From assembly GCF_000420745.1 (NCBI RefSeq), contig NZ_ATVN01000003.1:220705-284704 (forward strand): 64,000 nucleotides of DNA. Reading direction: 5' to 3'. Of this stretch, positions 50,890 to 59,705 are shown piece by piece. The translations under genes and the position numbers were made by a program. Positions within the stretch are counted from its first letter, which is position 1; each line of letters starts with the position of its first letter. The notes beneath the pieces were generated by a model, which was not told the DNA's origin, did no database searches, and worked only from the letters and a program-made list of their open reading frames with translations. The DNA comes from Pseudorhodobacter ferrugineus DSM 5888. Its GTDB lineage: Bacteria > Pseudomonadota > Alphaproteobacteria > Rhodobacterales > Rhodobacteraceae.

Positions 50890-51795
50890 TCAGCGCAGGG
50901 TATAGGTCGCTGCGGGGCCGAGGCCGGGGTGGGCGGTGACGCGGTTTTGGGCTGCGAGATCAAGGAGATGGGCCAAAACGTTGCGGGCCGCGGCGGGGTG
51001 CAAGGCGGGGGGCGTGTCGGTGTAAAGCGTTGTGGTCAGGGCCGCGATTGTGGTGGGGCCGTGGGCGAGTTCGCGCAGAATTGCGGCTTCGCGCGCCTCG
51101 CGGTGCTGGATGAGAAAGGCGAGGCGGGTGGCGGGGTCGGTTATCGGCGCGCCGTGGCCGGAGTGGATGATGGACCAATCGCTTGCCGCGAGTTTGCGGG
51201 TGGAGGCCATGTAGGCGCCCATATCGCCATCGGGTGGCGACACCAGCGACGAGGCCCAGCCCATCACATGGTCGCCGGACAAGAGCACATCGCCGCCCGC
51301 CTCTTGAAGGGCAAAGCACAGATGATTGCTGAGGTGGCCCGGTGTGTGGATGGCTGTTAGCGACCAATCGCCATGGGCAAGGGTTTCGCCATCTGCGAGC
51401 CAAACGTCAGGGGTGAAATCTGCGTCAATCCCTTCGCCGCCTGCGATCAGCCCGGTGTCAGCCAGCGCCTGCATTTGCGGGCTGCGGCCTGCGGAGGTGG
51501 GACCGTAAGCATAGACCTGCACGCCCAAGGCCTGCGCCATCGGGGCGGCGAGGGGTGAGTGATCAATATGGCTGTGAGTCACAAGGATATGGCTGATCCG
51601 TTCGCCTTTATCGAGCGCCGCCAGAAGGGCATCGCCGTGGGCGGAAAGGTTGGGGCCCGGGTCGATCAGGGCCACATCGCCTGTACCGATCAGATAGCTG
51701 TTCGTGCCGTGAAGGGTCATTGGCGAGGGATTTGGCGCGAGGACGCGGCGGATGCCGGGGGACAGGCGGGCGCAAAGGCCGGGGGGGGGGGGCAT
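50890..51795 (-). CDS. MBL-fold metallo-hydrolase (LACTB2-like)
   Basis: 301 residues with a beta-lactamase fold: metal motif THSHIDHSPL, a second histidine in HTPGHLSNHLCF, the aspartate in LLSGDHVMG, the last histidine in IIHSGHGAP, and a C-terminal winged helix-like extension. LACTB2-like proteins include RNases and thioester hydrolases; the substrate is unknown. The start at 51795 has AAGGA 8 nt ahead. The first codons after ATG are a run of 12 C (51781-51792), coding four prolines. Confidence 0.85.
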   Translation of the reverse strand: MPPPPGLCARLSPGIRRVLAPNPSPMTLHGTNSYLIGTGDVALIDPGPNLSAHGDALLAALDKGERISHILVTHSHIDHSPLAAPMAQALGVQVYAYGPTSAGRSPQMQALADTGLIAGGEGIDADFTPDVWLADGETLAHGDWSLTAIHTPGHLSNHLCFALQEAGGDVLLSGDHVMGWASSLVSPPDGDMGAYMASTRKLAASDWSIIHSGHGAPITDPATRLAFLIQHREAREAAILRELAHGPTTIAALTTTLYTDTPPALHPAAARNVLAHLLDLAAQNRVTAHPGLGPAATYTLR

Positions 51796-51906
51796 GGTGG
51801 GTCCTTTGCATTGGTGGGGCGGGTCATTGGCGGGCTTTGGGCGGGGTGTTGCGGGCAAATCAATCTGGGGCTTTTGTAATCAATGCAGCAACGCTAGTCT
51901 GCAATC

Positions 51907-53226
51907 ATGTTGAGCAAGTTAAAATACCTTATGCCGCGCAGCCTTTACGGGCGGGCGGCGCTTATTTTGATCGTGCCAGTGGTGACGATCCAGCTTGTGG
52001 TGTCGATCGCCTTTATCCAGCGGCATTTTGAACGCGTGACGCGGCAGATGACAACCAGCGTGGCGATTGAGATAAGTTATTTGACCTTGCAGATGGACAA
52101 TGCGCCGAGCGTGGCCGAGGCACGCGCGCGGCTGGCGGAGATTGCGCCTGCGATGGGATTTGAAACCACCTTTCCCAGCGACAAGACCGAGGGCGAAGAT
52201 GTGCGCAGCGCGTTTGACCTTGCCGGCAAAGAGGTGATTGCGACCTTGCGCGAGACGCTGCCAGAAGTGCGTCAAATTGAGCTGTTGAGCAATCCGCAGC
52301 GGGTTGAGATGTTGATCGACACCGCGCAAGGGCCGTTATGGCTGGTGGTCGATCGGGGGCGGGTGTCAGCATCAAACCCGCATCAGTTGCTGGTCTTGAT
52401 GATTTTGACCTCGGTTTTGATGACGCTTATCGCCTACGGCTTTTTACGCAACCAGTTGCGGCCGATTACCAAGCTCGCCGATGCGGCGGCGGCCTTTGGC
52501 AAGGGTCAGCCTATTCGCTATCGCCCACGCGGAGCGCTGGAAGTGCGGGCGGCGGGTAAGGCGTTTTTGGACATGCGCGGCCGGATTGAGCGGCAGATTG
52601 AACAACGCACGATGATGTTGTCGGGGATCAGCCATGATTTGCGCACGCCCCTGACGCGGTTGCGGTTGGGCCTGTCACTGTTGCCCGAGGATGAAGAGAC
52701 CGAGGCGCTGCTGGGCGATGTTGCGGATATGGAGCGGCTGATCGACGGGTTTTTGTCTTTTGCGCGTGGGGATGCTGTTGAAGAGGCAGAGCTGACCAAC
52801 CCGCAGGAATTGATAAACCGCGTTGTGGGCAATGCGGTGCGCGCGGGACTGCCTGTGACGTTGGGGGCCACACTGGGGGCGGGTGAGGTGATGTTGCGGC
52901 CTGTATCGGTGACGCGGGCGGTTGAAAACCTGATCAGCAACGCTGTGCGGTTTGGAAGCATTGTGCGGGTTGGGTACGCATTGACGGGGCGGTCTTTGCG
53001 CATCAGCGTCGAAGATAACGGGTCGGGGATTGCCGAAAACCTGCGCGATGAGGCGATGCAGCCTTTTGCGCGGCTGGATGCGGCGCGCAACCCCAACAAA
53101 GGCGGCGGTGTGGGCCTTGGACTTGCGATTACCCAAGATATTGCGCGCAATCATGGCGGCAAATTGCTGTTGTCGCGCAGCGAGGATTTGGGCGGGTTGC
53201 GGGCGGATTTGGTCATTGCCTGTTAG
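51907..53226 (+). CDS. Sensor histidine kinase (EnvZ-like)
   Basis: 439 residues: membrane helix 1 (about 17-37), a periplasmic sensor of roughly 120 residues, membrane helix 2 (about 160-178), HAMP, then the phospho-acceptor H243 in SGISHDLRTPLTRLRL, N-box NLISNAVRFG, G1 DNGSGI and G2 GGVGLGLAI. Orthodox class I kinase. No response regulator gene is adjacent, so it is an orphan in this window; an EnvZ/OmpR-like partner elsewhere is likely. Confidence 0.88.
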   Translation: MLSKLKYLMPRSLYGRAALILIVPVVTIQLVVSIAFIQRHFERVTRQMTTSVAIEISYLTLQMDNAPSVAEARARLAEIAPAMGFETTFPSDKTEGEDVRSAFDLAGKEVIATLRETLPEVRQIELLSNPQRVEMLIDTAQGPLWLVVDRGRVSASNPHQLLVLMILTSVLMTLIAYGFLRNQLRPITKLADAAAAFGKGQPIRYRPRGALEVRAAGKAFLDMRGRIERQIEQRTMMLSGISHDLRTPLTRLRLGLSLLPEDEETEALLGDVADMERLIDGFLSFARGDAVEEAELTNPQELINRVVGNAVRAGLPVTLGATLGAGEVMLRPVSVTRAVENLISNAVRFGSIVRVGYALTGRSLRISVEDNGSGIAENLRDEAMQPFARLDAARNPNKGGGVGLGLAITQDIARNHGGKLLLSRSEDLGGLRADLVIAC

Positions 53227-53259
53227 GGCGTGCCCTGCGCGCGCGATTGCCGCTTATCG

Positions 53260-53727
53260 CTATTTCGACCGCCCGCCGACCATCACCCAATAGTGACGGT
53301 TCCCTGCCCCCAAGGCGAGGCCGAGGCCAAGGTCGGTGATGCCACGGTCCAGTATATTAGCCTTGTGGCCGGGCGAGGCAAACCACATGGGGCCGATCGC
53401 CGCGTTGGGGGTGATGTCACCCACATTTTCATTGATAACGCGAAAGCGGTAGCCTTGGGCCTTGACCCTTTGGGGCAGGGTCGAGCCGTTGCTGCCCTTG
53501 TGCGAGAGTTTACGCATTTGCGCCATATCGCAGGCATGGGCTGTGGCGGCCTGCGCCAGTTTTGGGTTCGGCGCCAATGCGGGCAGGCCTGCGGACTGGC
53601 GGTAGCCGTTGATTTGGGTCATGGTTTGGGCGATGCGCTGGTCAGTCCCTGCGGGTTTGGTGCAGGCGGCCCAAGCGGGCAGGGCGATGACGCATAGGGC
53701 AAAGCACAGCGAAATGAAGCGTTTCAC
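53260..53727 (-). CDS. CAP (SCP/PR1) domain exported protein
   Basis: 155 residues. A GTG start at 53727 gives a signal peptide (MKRFISLCFALCVIALPAWAA); the ATG-less frame reaches 53778. The mature CAP domain has INGYRQSAGLPALAPNPKLAQAA, HACDMAQMRKLSHKGSNG, VNENVGDI-like INENVGDIT and WFASPGHKANILD (the family's active-site histidine region), ending in YWVMVGG. Role unknown. Confidence 0.8.
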   Translation of the reverse strand: MKRFISLCFALCVIALPAWAACTKPAGTDQRIAQTMTQINGYRQSAGLPALAPNPKLAQAATAHACDMAQMRKLSHKGSNGSTLPQRVKAQGYRFRVINENVGDITPNAAIGPMWFASPGHKANILDRGITDLGLGLALGAGNRHYWVMVGGRSK

Positions 53728-54056
53728 GGTGGGGCATGGCCTTTCGGTTGCTAGGTTTTGGGGGTATTTTAGGGGCAATCTGGGGGTATGACCAAGCGTT
53801 TTCGGGGCAGCGTTGTTGGGATGGGGGTTTAAACGGCGGATTTGCGGGCTATTTCATACCTGGTTGGACAGGTCTTAAGGGTTTCCTAACCCTGATTTGC
53901 CAAGACAGAGGCAGAAAAGAGTGAGCCCAAGCGGCAAGACGTTTGGGCGGATTGGCGTTTGATTTGCCTGCGGCCCTTGCGGGGGGCGGCACGCACAACT
54001 AAGACTTAGGCAATCCTTTGGTGATTACGTTACTTTAGATAAACAGGCAGGCGCAG
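53728..54056. other. 329-bp gap before clpP
   Basis: No gene found. It contains a small inverted repeat GCCCAA/TTGGGC at 53925-53948 and should hold the clpP promoter, possibly a heat-shock one; I cannot fix the boxes. Confidence 0.45.
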
Positions 54057-54689
54057 ATGCAAGATCCGATTGACCACTATATGAACACCCTTGTTCCCAT
54101 GGTTGTGGAACAAACAAGTCGCGGCGAACGCGCCTATGACATCTTTAGCCGGATGTTGAAGGAACGGATTATTTTCATGTCCGGCCCTGTGCATGACGGC
54201 ATGTCGAGCCTGATCTGCGCGCAGCTTTTGTTTCTTGAGGCGGAGAATCCGTCCAAGGAAATTTCGATGTATATCAACAGCCCGGGCGGCGTTGTGACCA
54301 GCGGCTTGTCGATTTATGACACGATGCAATACATCAAACCCAAGGTTTCGACCTTGGTAATCGGTCAGGCGGCGTCGATGGGCAGCTTGCTGTTGACGGC
54401 GGGCGAAAAGGGTATGCGGTTTAGTTTGCCGAACTCTCGCGTCATGGTGCACCAGCCTTCGGGCGGGTATCAGGGGCAGGCGACGGACATTATGATTCAT
54501 GCGCGCGAAACGGAAAAGTTGAAGCGCCGTTTGAACGAGATTTACGTGCGCCACACCGGAAATGACTATGAAACCGTCGAGGCGGCGCTGGAGCGTGACA
54601 ACTTTATGTCGGCCGAAGATGCCAAGGCCTGGGGCCTGATCGACGAGATTTTGGAAAACCGTGGCAAGGCAGAGCCGGAAGCGAAGTAA
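54057..54689 (+). CDS. clpP: ATP-dependent Clp protease proteolytic subunit
   Basis: 210 residues; the tetradecameric serine protease that works with ClpX and ClpA. Catalytic triad S107 (GQAASMGS), H132 (VMVHQPSGG) and D181 ([10 protein letters not shown]) keep E. coli spacings (25 and 49). The frame ends 128 bp before clpX, with a GC-rich hairpin between. Confidence 0.97.
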   Translation: MQDPIDHYMNTLVPMVVEQTSRGERAYDIFSRMLKERIIFMSGPVHDGMSSLICAQLLFLEAENPSKEISMYINSPGGVVTSGLSIYDTMQYIKPKVSTLVIGQAASMGSLLLTAGEKGMRFSLPNSRVMVHQPSGGYQGQATDIMIHARETEKLKRRLNEIYVRHTGNDYETVEAALERDNFMSAEDAKAWGLIDEILENRGKAEPEAK

Positions 54690-54695
54690 AAGAAC

Positions 54696-54725
54696 CGCCC
54701 CCTGACGAGGTTGTGTTGGGGGGCG
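54696..54725 (+). terminator. Hairpin between clpP and clpX
   Basis: CGCCCCC and GGGGGCG enclose a 16-nt loop. It starts soon after the clpP stop and has only a weak T stretch afterwards, so it may be partial termination or mRNA end protection. Confidence 0.5.
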
Positions 54726-54817
54726 ATTTGACATTGTGAAGGTTGGGGGCTTGGCCTAGACTTGGGCCACCAGCTTTTAAGTTAAGCAATTTAGGCTATG
54801 CGGGGCAGAGGATCATA

Positions 54818-56083
54818 ATGGCGACAAATTCGGGCAGCGACAGCAAAAACACCCTCTATTGTTCGTTCTGCGGCAAGAGCCAGCATGAGGTACGCAAGCT
54901 TATCGCGGGGCCGACTGTGTTTATCTGCGATGAATGCGTCGAGCTGTGCATGGACATTATCCGCGAGGAAACCAAATCCAGCGGACTTAAATCGACAGAA
55001 GGCGTGCCAACGCCGCGCGATATTGCCAAGGTGCTGGATGATTATGTCATCGGGCAAGAGCATGCAAAGCGGGTGTTGGCGGTGGCGGTGCATAACCATT
55101 ACAAGCGCCTGAACCATTCGTCGAAATCGGATATCGAACTGGCGAAATCCAACATTTTGCTGATTGGGCCTACGGGCTGCGGCAAGACTTTGCTGGCGCA
55201 AACGCTGGCGCGGATTTTGGACGTGCCGTTCACAATGGCAGATGCAACCACGCTGACCGAAGCAGGTTACGTGGGCGAGGATGTGGAAAACATCATCCTG
55301 AAACTGCTGCAAGCGTCTGAATACAATGTGGAACGGGCGCAGCGCGGCATTGTTTACATAGACGAAGTCGATAAAATTACGCGCAAGTCGGACAATCCGT
55401 CGATAACCCGCGATGTTTCGGGCGAAGGCGTGCAGCAAGCGCTGTTGAAGATTATGGAAGGCACGGTTGCATCCGTTCCGCCGCAAGGGGGGCGCAAGCA
55501 TCCGCAGCAGGAATTCCTGCAAGTGGACACGACGAACATTTTGTTCATCTGTGGCGGTGCTTTTGCAGGGCTGGAAAAGATCATTGCGCAGCGCAACAAG
55601 GGTTCGGGCATCGGCTTTGGCGCCGAGGTCAAAGACCCCGATGCGCGCGGCGTGGGCGAGATGTTCCAGGAATTGGAGCCGGAAGACTTGCTGAAATTCG
55701 GGCTTATCCCTGAATTTGTCGGGCGTTTGCCGGTTTTGGCCACGCTGACGGACTTGGATGAGGCTGCGCTGATCACGATTTTGACCGCACCGAAAAACGC
55801 TTTGGTTAAACAGTATCAGCGCTTGTTTGATATTGAGGGTACAACGCTGACCTTTACCACCGATGCGCTGACCGCGATTGCGAAACGCGCGATCAAGCGG
55901 AAGACCGGCGCGCGGGGCTTGCGGTCGATCATGGAAGACATCCTGCTGGATACCATGTTTGAACTGCCTGGCCTTGATGACGTGCAAGAGGTTGTGGTGA
56001 ACGAAGAGGCGGTGAATTCGGGGGCCAAGCCGTTGCTGGTTCATACCGATCGCAAGAAGAAAGAGCCTGCAACAGCGGGTTGA
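54818..56083 (+). CDS. clpX: ATP-dependent Clp protease ATP-binding subunit ClpX
   Basis: 421-residue AAA+ unfoldase. The N-terminal zinc-binding domain has YCSFCGK and [10 protein letters not shown]; Walker A is GPTGCGKT; the pore loop is GYVGED; Walker B is [10 protein letters not shown]; the IGF-type loop for ClpP is at [10 protein letters not shown]; sensor 2 is [10 protein letters not shown]. The ATG at 54818 has GAGG upstream; a longer frame from 54743 is not the gene. It receives substrates from SspB, encoded 6.9 kb away. Confidence 0.97.
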   Translation: MATNSGSDSKNTLYCSFCGKSQHEVRKLIAGPTVFICDECVELCMDIIREETKSSGLKSTEGVPTPRDIAKVLDDYVIGQEHAKRVLAVAVHNHYKRLNHSSKSDIELAKSNILLIGPTGCGKTLLAQTLARILDVPFTMADATTLTEAGYVGEDVENIILKLLQASEYNVERAQRGIVYIDEVDKITRKSDNPSITRDVSGEGVQQALLKIMEGTVASVPPQGGRKHPQQEFLQVDTTNILFICGGAFAGLEKIIAQRNKGSGIGFGAEVKDPDARGVGEMFQELEPEDLLKFGLIPEFVGRLPVLATLTDLDEAALITILTAPKNALVKQYQRLFDIEGTTLTFTTDALTAIAKRAIKRKTGARGLRSIMEDILLDTMFELPGLDDVQEVVVNEEAVNSGAKPLLVHTDRKKKEPATAG

Positions 56084-56090
56084 TGCACAG

Positions 56091-56122
56091 GGGCGGGCCG
56101 CATTGGCCCGCCCTTTGTTTTT
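56091..56122 (+). terminator. Rho-independent terminator of clpX
   Basis: GGGCGGGCC and GGCCCGCCC form a perfect 9-bp stem around GCATT, followed by TTTGTTTTT. Confidence 0.9.
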
Positions 56123-56223
56123 GCCCCTTGGCTGCGCTGGATCGGGCTGGACGTTTGACGCCATTTACGCCATACCAGCCCGCGTAAGACCCCCTTTCGC
56201 GAATTGAGAACTGGAGCCCTGTG

Positions 56224-56598
56224 ATGTATTTCCTTAAGCGCTTGTTGACGTGGTGGAACAGCCAAACGATCAGCACCCAGATTTTCACGTGGCGCAAAGG
56301 CATCAAGGTGGGTGAGGATGCGCAAGGTAACATCTATTACAAAACCGCCGATGCCAAACGCCGCTGGGTGATTTACAACGGAGAGATTGAGGCGACGCGG
56401 GTTGATGCAGATTGGCATGGCTGGCTGCATTTCACATGGGATGAAACACCAAGCGACAAGCCTTTGGTGCATAAAACATGGCAAAAACCGCATCAGGAAA
56501 ACCTGACAGGCACCGATGCCGCCTATGCGCCGACGGGGTCCATCCGCCGCCCTGCGCCCGTTGCGCGCACGGATTACGAGGCATGGCAGCCCGAGTGA
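56224..56598 (+). CDS. NADH:ubiquinone oxidoreductase subunit NDUFA12 family protein
   Basis: 124-residue accessory subunit of respiratory complex I (the B17.2 family), on the cytosolic side of the membrane arm. Hallmarks: [42 protein letters not shown]. The ATG at 56224 has GGAG 7 nt upstream (a GTG lies directly before it). It is far from the nuo operon, as is usual in alphaproteobacteria. Confidence 0.92.
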   Translation: MYFLKRLLTWWNSQTISTQIFTWRKGIKVGEDAQGNIYYKTADAKRRWVIYNGEIEATRVDADWHGWLHFTWDETPSDKPLVHKTWQKPHQENLTGTDAAYAPTGSIRRPAPVARTDYEAWQPE

Positions 56599-56620
56599 TC
56601 GGGACGTCTGGAATGTGATC

Positions 56621-56980
56621 ATGACCCGCAGCTTAGTGCTTTTCCTGTCGTTGCTATGCGCGACACCGTTGCAGGCCGAACCGGCTGTCAGCGCCCAAGG
56701 CGCGGTGGTGCGGTGGCTTGATAAAGTATCGGGCGCTACGGGTGATCTGGAGCTGTCACGCGGGCAATCGGCGCAGAACGGGCGGCTGACGATCCAGTTG
56801 GATGAATGCCGCTATCCCGAAGGGGACGCCCCGACCGAGGCCTATGCCCATCTGACCATTCTGGACAAGTTGATGGATAAACCCGCCTTTACCGGCTGGA
56901 TGATTGCGAGCAGCCCCGCGCTGTCGGCGATGGACCATTCGCGCTATGACGTGTGGGTTTTGCGCTGTCTGACCAAATAA
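56621..56980 (+). CDS. DUF2155 domain exported protein
   Basis: 119 residues with a signal peptide (MTRSLVLFLSLLCATPLQAEP). The domain has VRWLDKVSGATGDLELSRGQSAQNGRLTIQLDECRYP and ends with GWMIASSPALSAMDHSRYDVWVLRC; two cysteines likely form a disulfide. It follows NDUFA12, as in relatives. Its last 37 bases overlap the convergent aat gene. Confidence 0.87.
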   Translation: MTRSLVLFLSLLCATPLQAEPAVSAQGAVVRWLDKVSGATGDLELSRGQSAQNGRLTIQLDECRYPEGDAPTEAYAHLTILDKLMDKPAFTGWMIASSPALSAMDHSRYDVWVLRCLTK

Positions 56981-57585
56981 GGCGTTGGCGCGTAGTTCCG
57001 CGGATCAAAGCTGGCGGGCGTGGAAAGCGCCGTGTTTAGCCGTTTGTGGTAGGCATTGCGCGGGATTTCCACAGCGCCCAGTGAGGCGAGGTGTGGCGTG
57101 ATGAACTGCGTGTCAAACAGGGTAAAGCCGCCCGCGCGCAGACGGTGCACTAACCAAGCCAGCGCCACTTTGGATGCATCGGTCCGGCGCGAAAACATGC
57201 TTTCGCCAAAAAACGCCGCGCCAAGCGTCACGCCGTAAACGCCACCGACCATTTCGCCCTCTTCCCAGACCTCTAGGCTATGGGCGTAGCCCATGTTGTG
57301 CAGCGCTTGGTAAAGGTCAAAAATTTCAGCATTGATCCAAGTTTCGGGGCGGTTGGCGCAGGCCGTGACGGTGGCGGCAAAATCGCTATTTGTTCGAATT
57401 GTATAATTCCACTGCGAAATTCGCTGCGAAAGACTGCGGGAAATGTGGAATTTGTCTAAGTCAAAGATGCCGCGATGTTGCGGGTCGACCCAATGCATGC
57501 CCTTGGAACCGGCACTTTCCGCCATGGGAAAGACGCCAGAGGCATAGGCCGAAAGAAGCAGTTCGGGGGTTATCTGATCAGGCAT
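56944..57585 (-). CDS. aat: Leucyl/phenylalanyl-tRNA-protein transferase
   Basis: Adds Leu or Phe to N-terminal Arg/Lys of proteins, marking them for ClpS-ClpAP (N-end rule). 213 residues. Core: LLSAYASGVFPMAES, HWVDPQHRGIFDL, GYAHSLEVWEEGEMVGGVYGVTLGAAFFGESMFSRRTDASKVALAWL, FDTQFITPHLASLGAVEIPR. The ATG follows directly after the accBC terminator T-run and has no ribosome-binding site, which is unusual. Confidence 0.93.
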   Translation of the reverse strand: MPDQITPELLLSAYASGVFPMAESAGSKGMHWVDPQHRGIFDLDKFHISRSLSQRISQWNYTIRTNSDFAATVTACANRPETWINAEIFDLYQALHNMGYAHSLEVWEEGEMVGGVYGVTLGAAFFGESMFSRRTDASKVALAWLVHRLRAGGFTLFDTQFITPHLASLGAVEIPRNAYHKRLNTALSTPASFDPRNYAPTPYLVRQRKTHTS

Positions 57586-57612
57586 GAAAACAGGGGGGCA
57601 ACGCTGCCCCCC
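57586..57612 (-). terminator. Rho-independent terminator of accBC
   Basis: On the minus strand GGGGGGCA and TGCCCCCC form an 8-bp stem with a GCGT loop, followed by TGTTTTC. It starts 6 nt after the accC stop and ends at the aat start codon. Confidence 0.85.
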
Positions 57613-57618
57613 GAAAGG

Positions 57619-58971
57619 TTAGTTTTTGCCAAACTTCGCATCCAGCCATTTTTCAAGCCAATGGATGTTATAGTCGCCGTTTTGCACATCGGGTTCGGCA
57701 AGCAGCGCGTGGAAGAGCGGCACGGTCGTATCAATCCCGTCGATGATCAATTCACCCAAAGCGCGGTGCAAACGGGCCAATGCCTCGGGGCGGTCGCGGC
57801 CATGCACAATCAGCTTGCCGATCAAGCTGTCATAATAGGGGGGGATCGAATAGCCGCCATAAAGGGCGCTGTCCATCCGCACACCCAAACCGCCAGGCGC
57901 GTGGAACGTACGCACCTTGCCGGGGCAAGGCGAAAAGTTGGGCAGTTTTTCCGCGTTGATCCGGACCTCGATGGCGTGGCCGTTGATTTCCAGCTCGTCT
58001 TGAGTAAAGGACATGCCAAGGCCTGCCGCGACACGGATTTGTTCGCGTACCAGATCGACACCGAAAATCGCTTCGGTTACGGGGTGTTCGACCTGAAGGC
58101 GGGTGTTCATTTCGATGAAGAAAAATTCGCCGTCTTCATAGAGGAATTCGACCGTGCCTGCGCCGATATAGTTGATCTTGGCCACAGCCTCGGCGCAGAT
58201 TTTGCCGATTTTCGCCCGCAGTTCGGGGGTGATGGCGGGGCCGGGGGCCTCTTCAAACACTTTTTGGTGGCGGCGCTGAAGCGAGCAATCGCGTTCGCCC
58301 AAATGCACCGCATTGCCTTTGCCATCGCCGAACACCTGAATTTCGATGTGGCGGGGCTTTTGCAGGTACTTTTCAATATACACTTCGTCATTTCCAAACG
58401 CGGCCTTGGATTCGGACCGTGCGGTGCGAAACGCCACTTCAAGATCTTTGGCGTTCTTGGCGACCTTCATGCCGCGCCCGCCGCCGCCTGCTGTCGCCTT
58501 GATGATGACCGGAAAGCCGATGCTTTCCGCGGCAATGATAGCGTCTTCATAGGTGGCCACGCCGCCTTCAGACCCCGGAACAACCGGAATACCAAGGGCT
58601 TTGGCAGTTTCCTTGGCGGTGATTTTATCGCCCATAATGCGGATATGTTCCGCCGAGGGGCCGATGAACGTGATGTCGTGATCCTCAAGCGCTTGGGCAA
58701 AGGCCTCATTTTCCGACAGAAAACCGTAGCCGGGGTGGACCGCTTGGGCGCCGGTGATTTCGCAGGCCGAAATGATCGCCGCCTTGTTCAGATAGCTGTC
58801 GGTGGACGATGCAGGGCCGATGCAAATCGACTCGTCCGCCATGCGTACATGCATTGCGTCGCTATCGGCGGTGGAATGCACCGCGACCGAGGCGATCCCC
58901 ATTTCACGGCAAGCGCGAATGACGCGCAGGGCAATTTCGCCCCGATTTGCGATTAGGATCTTTGTAAACAT
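57619..58971 (-). CDS. accC: Acetyl-CoA carboxylase biotin carboxylase subunit
   Basis: Carboxylates the biotin on AccB using ATP and bicarbonate, the first step of fatty acid synthesis. 450 residues: N-terminal [22 protein letters not shown], the ATP-grasp glycine loop [29 protein letters not shown], and [16 protein letters not shown] (catalytic and biotin-binding). It starts 10 nt after accB. The terminator follows. Confidence 0.97.
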   Translation of the reverse strand: MFTKILIANRGEIALRVIRACREMGIASVAVHSTADSDAMHVRMADESICIGPASSTDSYLNKAAIISACEITGAQAVHPGYGFLSENEAFAQALEDHDITFIGPSAEHIRIMGDKITAKETAKALGIPVVPGSEGGVATYEDAIIAAESIGFPVIIKATAGGGGRGMKVAKNAKDLEVAFRTARSESKAAFGNDEVYIEKYLQKPRHIEIQVFGDGKGNAVHLGERDCSLQRRHQKVFEEAPGPAITPELRAKIGKICAEAVAKINYIGAGTVEFLYEDGEFFFIEMNTRLQVEHPVTEAIFGVDLVREQIRVAAGLGMSFTQDELEINGHAIEVRINAEKLPNFSPCPGKVRTFHAPGGLGVRMDSALYGGYSIPPYYDSLIGKLIVHGRDRPEALARLHRALGELIIDGIDTTVPLFHALLAEPDVQNGDYNIHWLEKWLDAKFGKN

Positions 58972-58981
58972 TACCTGCCCC

Positions 58982-59458
58982 TTATTCGATGATCATCAAA
59001 GGCGCGCCGTATTCGACGGCACTTCCATCCTCGAACAAGATGCGCTTGATGGTGCCCGCGCGGGTGGCAGGGATGTGGTTCATGGTTTTCATCGCTTCGA
59101 TGATCATCACGGTATCGCCTTCGGCCACCTTGTCACCAATGACAACAAATGGTTTTGCGCCCGGTTCAGCCGCCATATAGGCGGTGCCAACCATGGGTGA
59201 GGTCAACGCCCCCGGGTGCTGAGCCGGATCTTCGTTCACGAGGGCGGCCGCGGCGGGGGCTGCGGTTGGGGCCATCATTTGAACGGGGGCGGCCTGTGTC
59301 ATGGTGACAACATTCGCTTGTTTTACGACACGGACATCAAGGCTGTCATCCTCGGCATAGTCGCGTTTGACCGACAGTTCGGTCAGGTCATTGGTGTTCA
59401 GAATTTCGGCCAGCGCTTTGATAAAGGCGACGTCGGCGTCTGTTGATTGTTTGCTCAT
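58982..59458 (-). CDS. accB: Acetyl-CoA carboxylase biotin carboxyl carrier protein
   Basis: 158 residues. N-terminal helix ([23 protein letters not shown]), an Ala/Pro linker (about 55-80), and the biotinyl domain with K124 in EAMKTMNH. First gene of the accBC operon; the divergent region to preT (247 bp) should carry its promoter. Confidence 0.96.
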   Translation of the reverse strand: MSKQSTDADVAFIKALAEILNTNDLTELSVKRDYAEDDSLDVRVVKQANVVTMTQAAPVQMMAPTAAPAAAALVNEDPAQHPGALTSPMVGTAYMAAEPGAKPFVVIGDKVAEGDTVMIIEAMKTMNHIPATRAGTIKRILFEDGSAVEYGAPLMIIE

Positions 59459-59705
59459 TACCGTCCTCGATTGGCGTATATTGGGGTGTTTTCGGCAGGT
59501 ATCCTGTGCCTGCCCCCGACTAATGTGAAGGGGTTATACGCTAGGGAAGCTTTGGTGAAAAGCACGAGTTGCACAAGGGATGTGCGGGGCAGCGTGCCGG
59601 GGGCAGGGTTTGGGGAAAAATTGCGTGGTTCAAAATTTACCATTTGATAAAATAATTGACCTGTGGCAGCCTTCTGAAAACCATACACAGCCGGAGGATT
59701 ACCCC

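Noticed and set aside
54791..56164. 457-codon frame opposite clpX
   Set aside because: Shadow of a well-conserved gene; no family features.
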